This document shows positions 17,744-26,413 of a stretch of 64,000 bases of DNA, in pieces. Each line of letters starts with the position of its first letter. Position 1 is the stretch's first letter. The stretch is from an uncultured beta proteobacterium (GTDB lineage: Bacteria; Pseudomonadota; Gammaproteobacteria; Burkholderiales; Burkholderiaceae_C): positions 1-64,000 of the forward strand of contig CAIJPE010000053.1 of the NCBI GenBank assembly GCA_903822435.1, read 5' to 3'. The notes under the pieces are model-generated. The model was not told where the DNA came from, made no database searches, and saw nothing but the letters and a program-made list of their open reading frames with translations. Both the position numbers and the translations under genes were made by a program.

Positions 17744-18526
17744 TTGACGCTGCTCTTCATCATCCTGGCCACGGCCGGCGGTGGGGTGCTGTCGGTGGCC
17801 GTGGCGGCTTCACTCACCCTGAAGGTGCTGTCGCGGCTGGTCAAGCACCTGGTGAGCCTGTCGGCGGGCGTGCTGCTGGGCACGGCCCTGCTGCACATGC
17901 TGCCCGAGGCTTTCGAGAGCGGGCCTGCGCCGCAGGCCCTGTTTGCCGCGCTGCTGGCCGGGCTGCTGTTCTTCTGGTTGCTGGAAAAGGCCGAGTTGTA
18001 CCGGCACGACCACCATCACGAAGGCGACGGCCACGAGCACCACCACCATTTCGACGCCCAGCAGGCCGGCCGCGGCGGCCTGGGCGTGCTGGTGGGCGAC
18101 ACGGTGCACAACTTCTGCGACGGCGGCATCGTGGCCGCGGCCTTCCTGACCCACACCCGGCTGGGCGTGGTCACGGCCCTGGCCATCCTCGCGCACAAGA
18201 TCCCGCAGGAAGCCGGCGACTACATCGTGCTGCTCAATGCGGGCTTCACGCGCGGCCGGGCCTTGCTGTTCAACATGCTGTCGGGCCTGTCGGCGGTGGC
18301 GGGCGGGGTGGCCGGCTATTTCCTCGTCGGCCCCTGGCAGACGTTGCTGCCCTACTTGCTGGTGGTGGCCTCCAGCAGCTTCATCTACGTGGCGGTGGCC
18401 GACCTGCTGCCCCAACTCCAGCAGCGTCTGGCATGGCGCCAGACGCTGGCGCAAATCGGCTGGCTGGCTGCAGGCCTGGGGGTGGTCATGACGGCCATGC
18501 TCGGCCTGCGCGGCGCAGTGCCTTGA
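17744..18526 (+). CDS. ZIP-family divalent metal transporter
   Basis: About 260 residues with eight hydrophobic segments. The metal path motifs are in helices 4 and 5: DTVHNFCDGGIVAAAF and ILAHKIPQEAGDY. Between helices 3 and 4 lies a His-rich loop (HDHHHEGDGHEHHHHFD), typical of ZIP zinc/iron importers. The start is inferred: TTG at 17744 opens directly into the first helix (LTLLFIILATAGGG). A short reading frame, MGLGMLQAEYDNP and onward (17682-17747), ends in a TGA overlapping that TTG, so translation could be coupled. It is divergent from ppx. Confidence 0.85.
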   Translation: MTLLFIILATAGGGVLSVAVAASLTLKVLSRLVKHLVSLSAGVLLGTALLHMLPEAFESGPAPQALFAALLAGLLFFWLLEKAELYRHDHHHEGDGHEHHHHFDAQQAGRGGLGVLVGDTVHNFCDGGIVAAAFLTHTRLGVVTALAILAHKIPQEAGDYIVLLNAGFTRGRALLFNMLSGLSAVAGGVAGYFLVGPWQTLLPYLLVVASSSFIYVAVADLLPQLQQRLAWRQTLAQIGWLAAGLGVVMTAMLGLRGAVP

Positions 18527-18559
18527 GCCGGCCGCAGCCGGCCGCCCGCAACCCTTCGC

Positions 18560-18994
18560 TCAGCGTACGACGAGCACGGGCAGGGTGCTGTGGGTCAGCA
18601 CCTTCTGCGTCTCGCTGCCCAGCAGAAGCGCGCTGACGCCGCGGCGGCCGTGGGAGGCCATCACGATGACATCGCAGAGCTCCTCCTTGGCTGTGTCGAG
18701 GATGGACTGCCAGGGGTGCAGCGCTTCGGAGCTCAGCGCCCGGCATGCCACGCCGGCGGCGGCGCAAGCGACGGTGACCGCCTTCAGCCGCGCGTTGGCC
18801 AGGCGGTTCTGCGCGTCGAAGAACTCCTGCGGTGGCACCGGCTGCATCTCCGAGATGGCGCTGTACGGGAAAGGGTCTTTCACGGCCAGGGCGACCACTT
18901 CGGCACCGCTCAGGCGGGCCAGATCCAGGGCCGACTCCATCGCCTTGCTGGTGATGTCCGATCCGTCGGTGGGGAACAAGATGCGCTTGTACAT
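18560..18994 (-). CDS. Universal stress protein, UspA family
   Basis: 144 residues: MYKRILFPTDGSD opening, then the nucleotide-site region ASHGRRGVSALLLGSETQKV and the closing LPVLVVR strand. The usual ATP motif G-2x-G-9x-G-S is present except that the first Gly is Ala, so nucleotide binding is likely but not certain. Such proteins are induced by starvation and stress. It converges on the ZIP gene and is followed upstream (same strand) by a sulfurtransferase gene 84 bases away. Confidence 0.9.
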   Translation of the reverse strand: MYKRILFPTDGSDITSKAMESALDLARLSGAEVVALAVKDPFPYSAISEMQPVPPQEFFDAQNRLANARLKAVTVACAAAGVACRALSSEALHPWQSILDTAKEELCDVIVMASHGRRGVSALLLGSETQKVLTHSTLPVLVVR

Positions 18995-19078
18995 GAGGGC
19001 TCCTCTAGCGGCCGTGCAAACACGTCGGCCTGTACGAGCCAGTGTCGGGCCGCAGCCCGGCGGCGCTCTTGATCCCTG

Positions 19079-19924
19079 TCAACCCTTGGCAACGGGGCGC
19101 GACGCGTCGCTCGACCACTCGCTCCAGGAGCCCGGATACAGCGTGGACGTGCCCAGGCCCGCATGCGCCAGGGCCAGCAGGTTGTGGCAGGCCGTCACGC
19201 CCGATCCGCATTGCTGCACCACCCCGGCCGCACCGGGCGCAACACCAAGCGCCGTGAACTCGGTGCGCAACTGCCCGGCCGGTTTGAAGCGGCCATCGGG
19301 CAGCAGGTTGTCCTTGAAGAAGCGGTTGACCGCGCCCGGGATGTGTCCGGCCACGGCGTCCAGCGGCTCGACGTCGCCACGGTAGCGTTCGGCCGCGCGG
19401 GCGTCGAAGATGCGCACGTCGGACAGCCGGGCCAGCAGCGCCTGGGCGTCGATGGTGGGCATGGCGGGGGCGGCAGCCGGGTAGGGCGGCAGGGGGGCTG
19501 CGCCAGGGGTGTCGGTGGCGAGGTGGCCGCCGGCTGCCAGCCAGGCGCCGGTGCCGCCGTCCAGCACCGCAGCCTGCAGGTGCCCCAGCCATTGCAGCAA
19601 CCACCAGGCCCGTGCCGCATAGGGGCCGCCCTGGGCGTCGTAGGCCACCACCTGCACGCCGGGGCCGATGCCCCAGCGCCCGGCGCGGGCCGCGAAATCG
19701 GCACGGTCGGGCAGGGGGTGGCGCCCGTTGCGGCCGTTCTTGACCCCAGCCAGGTCGCGGTCCAGATGCACGTACTGCGCCCCCGGCAGGTGGCCCGTGG
19801 CATGGCCGCGCTCGCCGGCGGCAGGGTCGGCCAGGTCGAAGCTGCAGTCCAGCAGCACCAGCGGTGAGCCTGCCGACAGCAGGCCCTGCAACTCGGCGGC
19901 GGTGATCAACGTTTTGGGGTGCAT
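19079..19924 (-). CDS. sseA: 3-mercaptopyruvate/thiosulfate sulfurtransferase
   Basis: 281 residues made of two rhodanese domains, as in SseA. The active-site loop of the second domain is CGSGVTA, the form typical of mercaptopyruvate sulfurtransferases (thiosulfate enzymes usually have CRxGxT). Other landmarks are VLLDCSFDLADP near the start, HLPGAQYVHLDRDL and AAERYRGDVEPLD with HIPGAVN. It moves sulfane sulfur from mercaptopyruvate to cyanide or thiols. It lies between the stress-protein gene and the Rieske oxygenase gene on the same strand, with a 31-base gap to the latter. Confidence 0.92.
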   Translation of the reverse strand: MHPKTLITAAELQGLLSAGSPLVLLDCSFDLADPAAGERGHATGHLPGAQYVHLDRDLAGVKNGRNGRHPLPDRADFAARAGRWGIGPGVQVVAYDAQGGPYAARAWWLLQWLGHLQAAVLDGGTGAWLAAGGHLATDTPGAAPLPPYPAAAPAMPTIDAQALLARLSDVRIFDARAAERYRGDVEPLDAVAGHIPGAVNRFFKDNLLPDGRFKPAGQLRTEFTALGVAPGAAGVVQQCGSGVTACHNLLALAHAGLGTSTLYPGSWSEWSSDASRPVAKG

Positions 19925-19955
19925 GGAAATTCCTCGGTTGGGCGAGGCCCGCGAC

Positions 19956-21065
19956 TCAGCGCAGGCCCATCTCGCGCCGGTACCACTCGTGGAAGTGCTG
20001 CATGCCGTCTTCCATGGGGCTCTGGTACGGGCCTGCGTCGTTGTCGCCGCGCAGCATCAGCGCCCGCCGGCCGGCGTCCATCCGCAGGGCGATCTCGTCA
20101 TCTTCCAGGCAGGTTTCCATGTAGGCCGCCTGCTGCGCTTCGACGAATTCGCGTTCGAAGGCCGCGATTTCTTCCGGGTAGTAGAACTCCACCAGATTCA
20201 AGGTCTGCTGCGGCCCTTGCGGGAACAGGGTGGAGACCACCAGCACGTGCGGATACCACTCGACCATCACCGTCGGGTAGTACGTCAGCCAGATGGCGCC
20301 ATGCTCGGGTGCCTGCCCGCCGCGGAAGTCCAGCACCGCGCGGTGCCAGCGCTCGTACACGGGCGACCCCGCCCGCGAGAGAGCCTTGTTCACCCCCACG
20401 GTCTGCAGCGAATGGTGGCGGCCGAACTCCCAGCGCAGGTCTTCGCAGGTGACGAAGCGGCCCAGGCCCGGGTGGAAGGGGCCCACGTGGTAGTCCTCGA
20501 GGTAGACCTCGATGAAGGTCTTCCAGTTGTAGGCGCAAGGGTGCACCTGTGCGCGGTCGAGCACGTAGCCACTGAAGTCGAGATGGGCTGCCGCGCCCAG
20601 GCCGGCCAGGTCGGTGGTGACGCTGCGGCCGTTGTGCTCGAAGAGCAGGCCTTGCCAGTTCTGCACCGGGTAGTTGCGCAGGTTCAGGCAGGGGTCCTGC
20701 TCGAAGTGCGGCGCACCCACCAGCCCGCCATGCAGGTCGTAGGTCCAGCGGTGCAGGGGGCACACGATGTGACCCTGCGTGCGGCCGCGCCCCTTGAGCA
20801 TGATGGCCTGGCGGTGGCGGCAGACATTGGAGACGAGCTCGATGCCGTCCGCGGTGCGCACGAGAGCCCGGCCTTCGCTTTCCTGCGCCAACGCCAGGTA
20901 GTCGCCCACCTCGGGCACGGCAAGTTCGTGCCCGAGGTAGCGGGGTGCATGCTCAAAGATGAGTTCCTGTTCGCGCTGGAACAGGCCCTCGTCGAAGTAG
21001 CTGGTAACCGGGAGTTGAGAGCGGCTGCGCTCAAGAGCTTCGAGACTGATGCTCAGGTCCGACAT
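19956..21065 (-). CDS. Rieske-type aromatic ring-hydroxylating oxygenase, alpha subunit-like
   Basis: 369 residues. The Rieske [2Fe-2S] ligands are in VCRHRQAIML and VCPLHRWTYD (CxH...CxxH). The mononuclear iron site is DYHVGPFHPGL near residue 190 (His-x4-His). No beta subunit, ferredoxin or reductase gene lies beside it, so it may be a single-component-type member whose reductase is elsewhere; the substrate is unknown. The ATG at 21065 was chosen since a purine-rich AGAGGAGG lies upstream, though at about 13 bases; in-frame codons up to 21146 add an unlikely extension. It is divergent from xseB, an arrangement common in Burkholderiales. Confidence 0.88.
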   Translation of the reverse strand: MSDLSISLEALERSRSQLPVTSYFDEGLFQREQELIFEHAPRYLGHELAVPEVGDYLALAQESEGRALVRTADGIELVSNVCRHRQAIMLKGRGRTQGHIVCPLHRWTYDLHGGLVGAPHFEQDPCLNLRNYPVQNWQGLLFEHNGRSVTTDLAGLGAAAHLDFSGYVLDRAQVHPCAYNWKTFIEVYLEDYHVGPFHPGLGRFVTCEDLRWEFGRHHSLQTVGVNKALSRAGSPVYERWHRAVLDFRGGQAPEHGAIWLTYYPTVMVEWYPHVLVVSTLFPQGPQQTLNLVEFYYPEEIAAFEREFVEAQQAAYMETCLEDDEIALRMDAGRRALMLRGDNDAGPYQSPMEDGMQHFHEWYRREMGLR

Positions 21066-21223
21066 GATCCGACTGGATCCTCCTCTAAGGGACATCGACC
21101 CTGCCGCCCGGTGGCCCTGCGGGCGGCAAACAATGAAAAAGAGCAAAGGCCGCGTGTGGGCAGCCTTCAGGGTGCTGGGGAGGGCGGGATTCTAGCGGTC
21201 CCGCCAGACCCGGCTCGGGCCCC

Positions 21224-21252
21224 TTCGATGCGCGGGCGCGATTGTCTAGAAT
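21224..21252 (+). promoter_or_regulatory. Candidate sigma-70 promoter for xseB-ispA-dxs
   Basis: TAGAAT at 21247-21252 (5/6 match to TATAAT) follows TTCGAT (21224-21229, 3/6 to TTGACA) with a 17-base spacer. It is 25 bases before the xseB ATG at 21277 and is the only good -10 box in the divergent region. Confidence 0.4.
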
Positions 21253-21276
21253 GACCGTTAGATTTCATCTCACGAA

Positions 21277-21534
21277 ATGCCGAGCAAAGCTTCCCCTGAA
21301 CCCAAGGCCCCCCCGGTGGCAACCGCCCCGCCCGCCACCTATGAGCAGGCGCTGGCCGAGCTCGACCGGCTGGTGGCCCAGATGGAAAGCGGCCAGTTGC
21401 CGCTGGACCAGTTGCTGGAGGGCTACCGCCGCGGCACGGAATTGCTGGGTCTGTGCCGAGCCCGCCTGCAGGCCGTGGAAGACCAGGTCAAGCTGCTCGA
21501 CGATGGCCAGCTCAAGTCGTGGGCTCCCGCATGA
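21277..21534 (+). CDS. xseB: Exodeoxyribonuclease VII small subunit
   Basis: 85 residues: a Pro/Ala-rich N-terminal tail, then the two-helix core with [20 protein letters not shown] and [18 protein letters not shown], typical of XseB. It joins XseA, which is not in the window, in the nuclease that chops single-stranded DNA. It overlaps ispA by four bases (ATGA), the conserved xseB-ispA-dxs order. Confidence 0.93.
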   Translation: MPSKASPEPKAPPVATAPPATYEQALAELDRLVAQMESGQLPLDQLLEGYRRGTELLGLCRARLQAVEDQVKLLDDGQLKSWAPA

Positions 21535-22439
21535 ACGGGCATGAGTTCGATCTCTGGTCTCAGGCCCAGGTGGCTGCGGTCGAAGCCGCCCTGGAACGGT
21601 GGGTGCCTTCGGATGCCCCGGCTGGCCTGGGCCAGGCCATGCGCTACGGCGTGCTGGATGGCGGCAAGCGGCTGCGGCCCCTGCTGGTGCTGGCCAGCTG
21701 CGACGCCGTGGCGGGTTCGGTGCCGGCGGCGATGCGGGCGGCGGTGGCGGTGGAGCTGATCCACGCCTATTCGCTGGTGCACGACGACATGCCTTGCATG
21801 GACAACGACATCCTTCGGCGCGGCAAGCCCACGGTGCACGTCCAGTATGGCCAGGCGCAGGCGATGCTGGCTGGCGACGCCATGCAGGCGCTGGCCTTCG
21901 AGGTGCTGACGCCCGAGCCCGGCCCCGGCGGCGCGCCCGAGGTGGCGCCCGTGCTGCAGGCCCGCCTCATCTCGCTGCTGGCGCGGGCCGCCGGCCACGC
22001 CGGCATGGCCGGCGGCCAGGCCATCGACCTGGCCAGCATCGGCCGTCCGCTGGACGAAGGCGAATTGCGCGACATGCACCGCCGCAAGACCGGCGCCCTG
22101 CTGCAGGCCAGCGTCCTGATGGGTGCGGCCTGTGGCGACATCCGGCCCGAAGCGCGGGATGCACTGTCCGACTATGGTGCGGCCATCGGGCTGGCCTTCC
22201 AGGTGGTGGACGATATTCTCGACGTCACCCAGGCCTCGGAGACGCTGGGCAAGACGGCGGGCAAGGATCACGACCACAACAAGCCGACGTATGTGTCGGT
22301 GCTGGGCCTGGCGGCTGCCCGCAGCCACGCCCAGGCGCTGCGCGAGCAGGCCCATGCGGCCCTGCGGCGCAGCGGCCTGGGCGGGGCGGCATCGCTGCTG
22401 GCGGTGCTCGCAGACAAGGTCGTCGAAAGAGAGAGTTGA
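21531..22439 (+). CDS. ispA: Farnesyl diphosphate synthase (polyprenyl synthetase)
   Basis: 302 residues. The two Asp-rich magnesium sites are [11 protein letters not shown] near residue 85 and [11 protein letters not shown] near residue 230; [11 protein letters not shown] and the KTGALL block are also present. It condenses IPP with DMAPP/GPP to give farnesyl diphosphate. The position between xseB and dxs supports IspA over longer-chain synthases. Its stop is followed by a small UUCG-loop hairpin (22449-22463) and then dxs. Confidence 0.95.
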   Translation: MNGHEFDLWSQAQVAAVEAALERWVPSDAPAGLGQAMRYGVLDGGKRLRPLLVLASCDAVAGSVPAAMRAAVAVELIHAYSLVHDDMPCMDNDILRRGKPTVHVQYGQAQAMLAGDAMQALAFEVLTPEPGPGGAPEVAPVLQARLISLLARAAGHAGMAGGQAIDLASIGRPLDEGELRDMHRRKTGALLQASVLMGAACGDIRPEARDALSDYGAAIGLAFQVVDDILDVTQASETLGKTAGKDHDHNKPTYVSVLGLAAARSHAQALREQAHAALRRSGLGGAASLLAVLADKVVERES

Positions 22440-22478
22440 TTGCCCCGAAGCGCCTTCGGCGCCTCCAGGACCACCGAG

Positions 22479-24368
22479 ATGAAGCCACCTGTGTTGAACA
22501 CCATCGATAGCCCCGCGGACCTGCGGCGCCTCAGCCGGGCCGAACTGCCCGCCCTGGCCAAGGAATTGCGCGAGTTCGTGCTGCAGACGGTCAGCCAGAC
22601 CGGCGGCCACCTGGGCAGCAACCTGGGCACGGTGGAACTGACCGTGGCGCTGCACTACGTGTTCAACACGCCCTACGACCGGTTGGTGTGGGACGTGGGC
22701 CACCAGACCTACCCGCACAAGGTGCTGACCGGGCGGCGCGACCGCATGCACACGCTGCGCCAGTTGGGCGGCATCGGCGGGTTCCCGCGGCGCGACGAAA
22801 GCGAGTACGACACCTTCGGCACGGCGCACAGCTCCACCTCGATCAGCGCGGCGCTGGGCATGGCGCTGGCCAGCAAGCTCAAGGGCGAGGAACGCCGCGC
22901 AGTGGCCATCATCGGCGATGGCGCGATGAGCGCTGGCATGGCCTTCGAAGCCATGAACAACGCCGGCGTGAGTCACGCGGGCATGAACGCCGACCTGCTG
23001 GTGGTGCTCAACGACAACGACATGTCCATCAGCCCGCCCGTGGGCGCGCTGAACAAGTACCTGGCGCGCCTGATGAGCGGCAACTTCTACGAGGCCGCTC
23101 GAGAAGGGGCCAAGGCCGTGCTGAAGAACGCACCGCCGCTGTTCGAGCTGGCCCGGCGCTTCGAGGAGCACGCCAAGGGGATGGTCGTGCCGGGCACCAT
23201 CTTCGAGGAATTCGGCTTCAACTACGTCGGCCCCATCGACGGCCACGACCTGGACGCCCTGATCCCCACGCTGGAAAACCTGCGCAGCAAGCGTGGGCCG
23301 CAGTTCCTGCACGTGGTCACCAAGAAGGGCTACGGCTACAAGCTGGCCGAAGCCGACCCGGTGCTCTACCACGCGGCTTCAGCCAAGTTCAACCCGGCCG
23401 AAGGCTTCGTCAAGAGCAAGCCGGGCAAGCCCACCTTCACGCAGGTCTTCGGCACCTGGCTGTGCGACATGGCTGCCGCCGACGAGCGCCTGATCGGCAT
23501 CACGCCGGCCATGCGCGAAGGTTCGGGCATGGTCGAGTTCCACAAGCGCTTCCCCAGGCGCTACCACGACGTGGGCATCGCCGAGCAGCATGCCGTGACC
23601 TTCGCGGCCGGCATGGCCTGCGAGGGGCTCAAGCCCGTGGTGGCCATCTACAGCACCTTCCTGCAGCGCGGCTACGACCAGCTCATCCACGACGTGGCCT
23701 TGCAGAACCTGCCGGTGGTGTTCGCGCTGGACCGGGCCGGCCTGGTGGGGGCCGATGGCGCCACCCACGCCGGGGCCTACGACATCGCCTTCGTGCGCTG
23801 CGTGCCCAACATGAGCTTGCTGGCCCCCAGTGACGAGAACGAATGCCGCCAGGCGCTGACCACGGCCTACCGCCACGGCACCCCGGTGGCCGTGCGCTAC
23901 CCGCGCGGTACGGGGGCGGGCGTGGCCGTGGAAGAGGCCCTGAACGAATGGCCCTGGGGGAAGGGCGTGGTGCGCAAGACCGGAAAGCGCATCGCCATCC
24001 TGGCCTTCGGTACCCTGCTGCATGCGGCCCTGGCGGCCGCCGAGTCGCTGGGCGCCACGGTGGCCGACATGCGATTCATCAAGCCCCTGGACACCGAACT
24101 GGTGCTGGAACTGGCCCGCACGCACGAAGGCCTGGTGACGGTGGAGGAGGGTTGCATCATGGGTGGCGCCGGCAGCGCCGTGCTCGAGTGCCTGGCCGCG
24201 GCCGGCCTGGCCGTGCCGGTGCTGCAACTGGGTCTGCCCGACGTCTTCGTCGAGCACGGTGACCCGGCCAAGCTGATTTCGCTGTGCGGCCTGGATGCCG
24301 CGGGCATCGAGAAGTCCGTGGCCCAGCGCTTCGGCCTCCGGCCCACCCTGGCCGCCGTCAACGGCTGA
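22479..24368 (+). CDS. dxs: 1-deoxy-D-xylulose-5-phosphate synthase
   Basis: 629 residues, full length. Thiamine diphosphate binding is shown by [20 protein letters not shown]; the catalytic Glu is in [33 protein letters not shown] and [10 protein letters not shown] are conserved near the N terminus. It makes DXP from pyruvate and glyceraldehyde 3-phosphate, the entry step of the MEP pathway that feeds IspA. The ATG at 22479 has AGGA about eight bases upstream; a TTG at 22440 would add 13 residues. Confidence 0.97.
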   Translation: MKPPVLNTIDSPADLRRLSRAELPALAKELREFVLQTVSQTGGHLGSNLGTVELTVALHYVFNTPYDRLVWDVGHQTYPHKVLTGRRDRMHTLRQLGGIGGFPRRDESEYDTFGTAHSSTSISAALGMALASKLKGEERRAVAIIGDGAMSAGMAFEAMNNAGVSHAGMNADLLVVLNDNDMSISPPVGALNKYLARLMSGNFYEAAREGAKAVLKNAPPLFELARRFEEHAKGMVVPGTIFEEFGFNYVGPIDGHDLDALIPTLENLRSKRGPQFLHVVTKKGYGYKLAEADPVLYHAASAKFNPAEGFVKSKPGKPTFTQVFGTWLCDMAAADERLIGITPAMREGSGMVEFHKRFPRRYHDVGIAEQHAVTFAAGMACEGLKPVVAIYSTFLQRGYDQLIHDVALQNLPVVFALDRAGLVGADGATHAGAYDIAFVRCVPNMSLLAPSDENECRQALTTAYRHGTPVAVRYPRGTGAGVAVEEALNEWPWGKGVVRKTGKRIAILAFGTLLHAALAAAESLGATVADMRFIKPLDTELVLELARTHEGLVTVEEGCIMGGAGSAVLECLAAAGLAVPVLQLGLPDVFVEHGDPAKLISLCGLDAAGIEKSVAQRFGLRPTLAAVNG

Positions 24369-24382
24369 AAGCGCGGCCCCGC

Positions 24383-24405
24383 CCGCGCGGCTTCAGGCCG
24401 CGCGG
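24383..24405. terminator. Symmetric hairpin between convergent dxs and TMEM175-like genes
   Basis: CCGCGCGGC-TTCAG-GCCGCGCGG gives a perfect 9-bp stem with a 5-base loop at the meeting point of two convergent genes; its right arm lies in the end of the minus-strand gene. There is no long T-run, so it may act as an RNA-stabilising end or a bidirectional terminator. Confidence 0.4.
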
Positions 24406-24980
24406 CCGATGCCCCATCTTCCGTCGATCCAGGGCATCACCAGGGCGCCGCACCACAAGACCACGGCCCCGAGGGGTGACCATGCGCTGACCAGCGCCGC
24501 GCAGGCGAAGGTGGCCATCGAAAGGGACGGCGTCAGCAACAGCCTGCCCGGCCCGAAGGCGTGCGGATCCAGCCGCTGCGCGTGCATCCGCACGAACAAC
24601 CCGGCCGCGGCCGCCAGAAACAGGTTGATGCTGTAGGCCATCATCCCCAGCCGCGTGAAGTCGGAACTCACCAGGCTGGTGGAGATGGGCAGCAGGATCA
24701 GCGCCCCCAGGAACGCCAGGTTCAGCGCCACGAAGCGCATGTCCGACTGCCGCATGCGCCGGAAGATGCGCCAGTGCGAGATCCAGAACACCGACGCCAC
24801 GAAGAAGCTCAGCACGACGGCCGCCAGGTCGGTCAGGAACGGGGCCCACAGCGACACATCGGCGCTGACCAGGGTGTCGTGGCTGGGCGGGCGCACGCGG
24901 TACGCCAGCAGGGTGATGGTTACGGCGAACACGCTGTCGCCGATGCGTGCAATGCGTGCCAGGTCGGTCTCGCCAGTCAT
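24393..24980 (-). CDS. TMEM175/DUF1211-family membrane protein
   Basis: 195 residues with about six membrane helices. The first helix carries RIARIGDSVFAVTITLL, the bacterial version of the TMEM175 pore-lining signature (FSDGVFA-like), and the second region has LTDLAAVVLSFFVASVFWISHWRIF. Family members are potassium-permeable channels lacking a TVGYG filter; whether this one conducts is not shown. It is a single gene convergent with dxs and divergent from flhD. Confidence 0.78.
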   Translation of the reverse strand: MTGETDLARIARIGDSVFAVTITLLAYRVRPPSHDTLVSADVSLWAPFLTDLAAVVLSFFVASVFWISHWRIFRRMRQSDMRFVALNLAFLGALILLPISTSLVSSDFTRLGMMAYSINLFLAAAAGLFVRMHAQRLDPHAFGPGRLLLTPSLSMATFACAALVSAWSPLGAVVLWCGALVMPWIDGRWGIGRAA

Positions 24981-25080
24981 CGCAATATCGTAGCTTGACC
25001 TTCGGCAGCGGCAGCAGGGGAAGGGTGTCCAGGGCCCGTTGTAGGAATTTGCCTGACAAGGCCTACGGAAGAACCGGGAC

Positions 25081-25103
25081 TCAAGCCACGGAAACGGGCC
25101 GAT
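25081..25103 (+). promoter_or_regulatory. Weak sigma-28-like site upstream of flhD
   Basis: TCAAG (25081-25085) and GCCGAT (25098-25103) lie about 75 bases before the flhD ATG. The spacing is two bases shorter than in the better FliA sites of this window and the -10 lacks the final ATAA, so it may be non-functional or a feedback site. No clear sigma-70 promoter was found between 24981 and 25178. Confidence 0.25.
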
Positions 25104-25178
25104 GTTTCAGTCCATTTCCAGCGCCTAAAGTTGTCTTCAACGATTTCCACCTTTCACCCCACGCTGGAGCCAGCCACC

Positions 25179-25502
25179 ATGACCTCTGAACAGATCCTTG
25201 CCGAAATCCGCGAAGCCAACCTCTCGTACCTGATGCTGGCGCAAAGCCTGGTTCGCATCGACCGCGAGCAGGCCCTGTTCCGCCTGGGCGTGAGCGAGGA
25301 GACCGCCGACATGATCGGCGCCCTGACCTCGGCCCAGATGATGCGCATCGCCAGCGGCAACACGCTGCTGTGCCGCTTCCGCATGGACGATGACATCGTC
25401 TGGAGCCTGCTGACCAACCACGGCAAGGGCGCTGCGAACGACGGCATGTCGCGCCTGCACGCCTCCATCCTGATGGCCGGCCGGCACCAGGAAGCCGCCT
25501 GA
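25179..25502 (+). CDS. flhD: Flagellar transcriptional master regulator FlhD
   Basis: 107 residues, slightly shorter than the enterobacterial protein. It is almost entirely helical with EIREANLSYLMLAQSLVRID, the segment that forms the FlhD dimer, then RLGVSEETADMI and the LLCRFRMDD segment. FlhD4C2 activates class II flagellar promoters; here all its expected targets (flhBAFG, fliA, flgBCD...) are in the same island. The ATG at 25179 gives the normal N terminus MTSEQILAEI; a TTG at 25131 would add 16 residues. It is followed after 49 bases by flhC. Confidence 0.94.
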   Translation: MTSEQILAEIREANLSYLMLAQSLVRIDREQALFRLGVSEETADMIGALTSAQMMRIASGNTLLCRFRMDDDIVWSLLTNHGKGAANDGMSRLHASILMAGRHQEAA

Positions 25503-25551
25503 CTCCCTGCTGGTTCCTGCCGCCCCCCTACCCGCACACAACGACAACAAC

Positions 25552-26157
25552 ATGGCCCGCAACAAGAGCATCCTGACCGAAGCCCGCCAGATCGAACGTG
25601 CGGTGACGCTGATCCACCTCGGAGCGCGGCTGCAGGTCCTGGAAAGCGAGACCGACCTGAGCTACGAGCGGCTGCTGCGCCTGTACAAGGAAGTCTCGGG
25701 CAAGAGCCCCAGCAAGGGCCAGCTGCCGTTCTCGACCGACTGGTTCATGACGTGGCAGCCCAACATCCACGCCAGCCTTTTCCTCAACGTTCACGAATAC
25801 CTGAACAAGGTCGCGGCGCTCGACGAGATCGACACCGTGATCAAGGCATATCAGTTGTACGCCGAGCAGATGCAGGCCCAGGGGCTGGAGCCGCTGCTGA
25901 GCATCACCCGTGCCTGGCGGCTGGTGAAGTTCGTCGACAACGGCATGCTCACGATGACCTCTTGCTGCAAGTGCGGAGGACATTTCGTGACCCATCCGCA
26001 CGAGATCGCCCGCCACTATGTGTGCGGCATGTGCAACCCGCCGGCCCGCGCCGGCAAGGGCAAGCTGGCCGGCTCCATGGCCCACGCGGCGGTGCCGCCC
26101 GCGGCCGAGCCAGCCCCCGTCATGACCCGCCCCAAGCGTGCATCGGTCACGAACTGA
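25552..26157 (+). CDS. flhC: Flagellar transcriptional master regulator FlhC
   Basis: 201 residues. The zinc site is complete: CCKCGG and, 20 residues on, CGMC (four Cys). Conserved DNA-binding blocks ERAVTLIHLGARLQVL and KGQLPFSTDWFMTW are present near residues 15 and 60. FlhC supplies most of the DNA contact in the FlhD4C2 activator. The C-terminal tail after the zinc site is Ala/Pro-rich. The gene is followed by a strong intrinsic terminator at 26256, so flhDC is a closed two-gene operon. Confidence 0.96.
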   Translation: MARNKSILTEARQIERAVTLIHLGARLQVLESETDLSYERLLRLYKEVSGKSPSKGQLPFSTDWFMTWQPNIHASLFLNVHEYLNKVAALDEIDTVIKAYQLYAEQMQAQGLEPLLSITRAWRLVKFVDNGMLTMTSCCKCGGHFVTHPHEIARHYVCGMCNPPARAGKGKLAGSMAHAAVPPAAEPAPVMTRPKRASVTN

Positions 26158-26255
26158 CGGTGCATGGCGCTCCAAGCCGCGCGGGCTTTGCCGAAGATAC
26201 CGATGTAGTTCTGTTCATTGCTCGTCTCCTCCTGGCACAGACCTCTGTGCTTTGA

Positions 26256-26284
26256 AGCGGGTCCCCCGGGGCCCGCTTTTTTTT
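26256..26284 (+). terminator. Rho-independent terminator after flhDC
   Basis: AGCGGG-t-CC and GG-CCCGCT arms form a GC-rich stem followed by eight T residues (26277-26284). It is the clearest intrinsic terminator in the window and separates flhDC from the FliA promoter of the next gene. Confidence 0.85.
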
Positions 26285-26339
26285 GCCCTTCACGTCCTTC
26301 GCCCCGCTGCTTGCCCGTTCAGGGGGCACGGGATTCGCT

Positions 26340-26366
26340 TCAGGCGGGAACACAATGCTCCGATAA
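26340..26366 (+). promoter_or_regulatory. Sigma-28 (FliA) promoter for the HD-GYP-like gene
   Basis: TCAGGCGG (26340-26347), 11 bases, TCCGATAA (26359-26366). The spacing equals that before motA and cheY. It lies about 48 bases before the TTG start at 26414 and just after the flhDC terminator, which supports independent late-class transcription. Confidence 0.65.
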
Positions 26367-26413
26367 GGCTTGCACGAAGCCGCGATCGCGGCTCGATCCA
26401 CGGACATCAGCCC

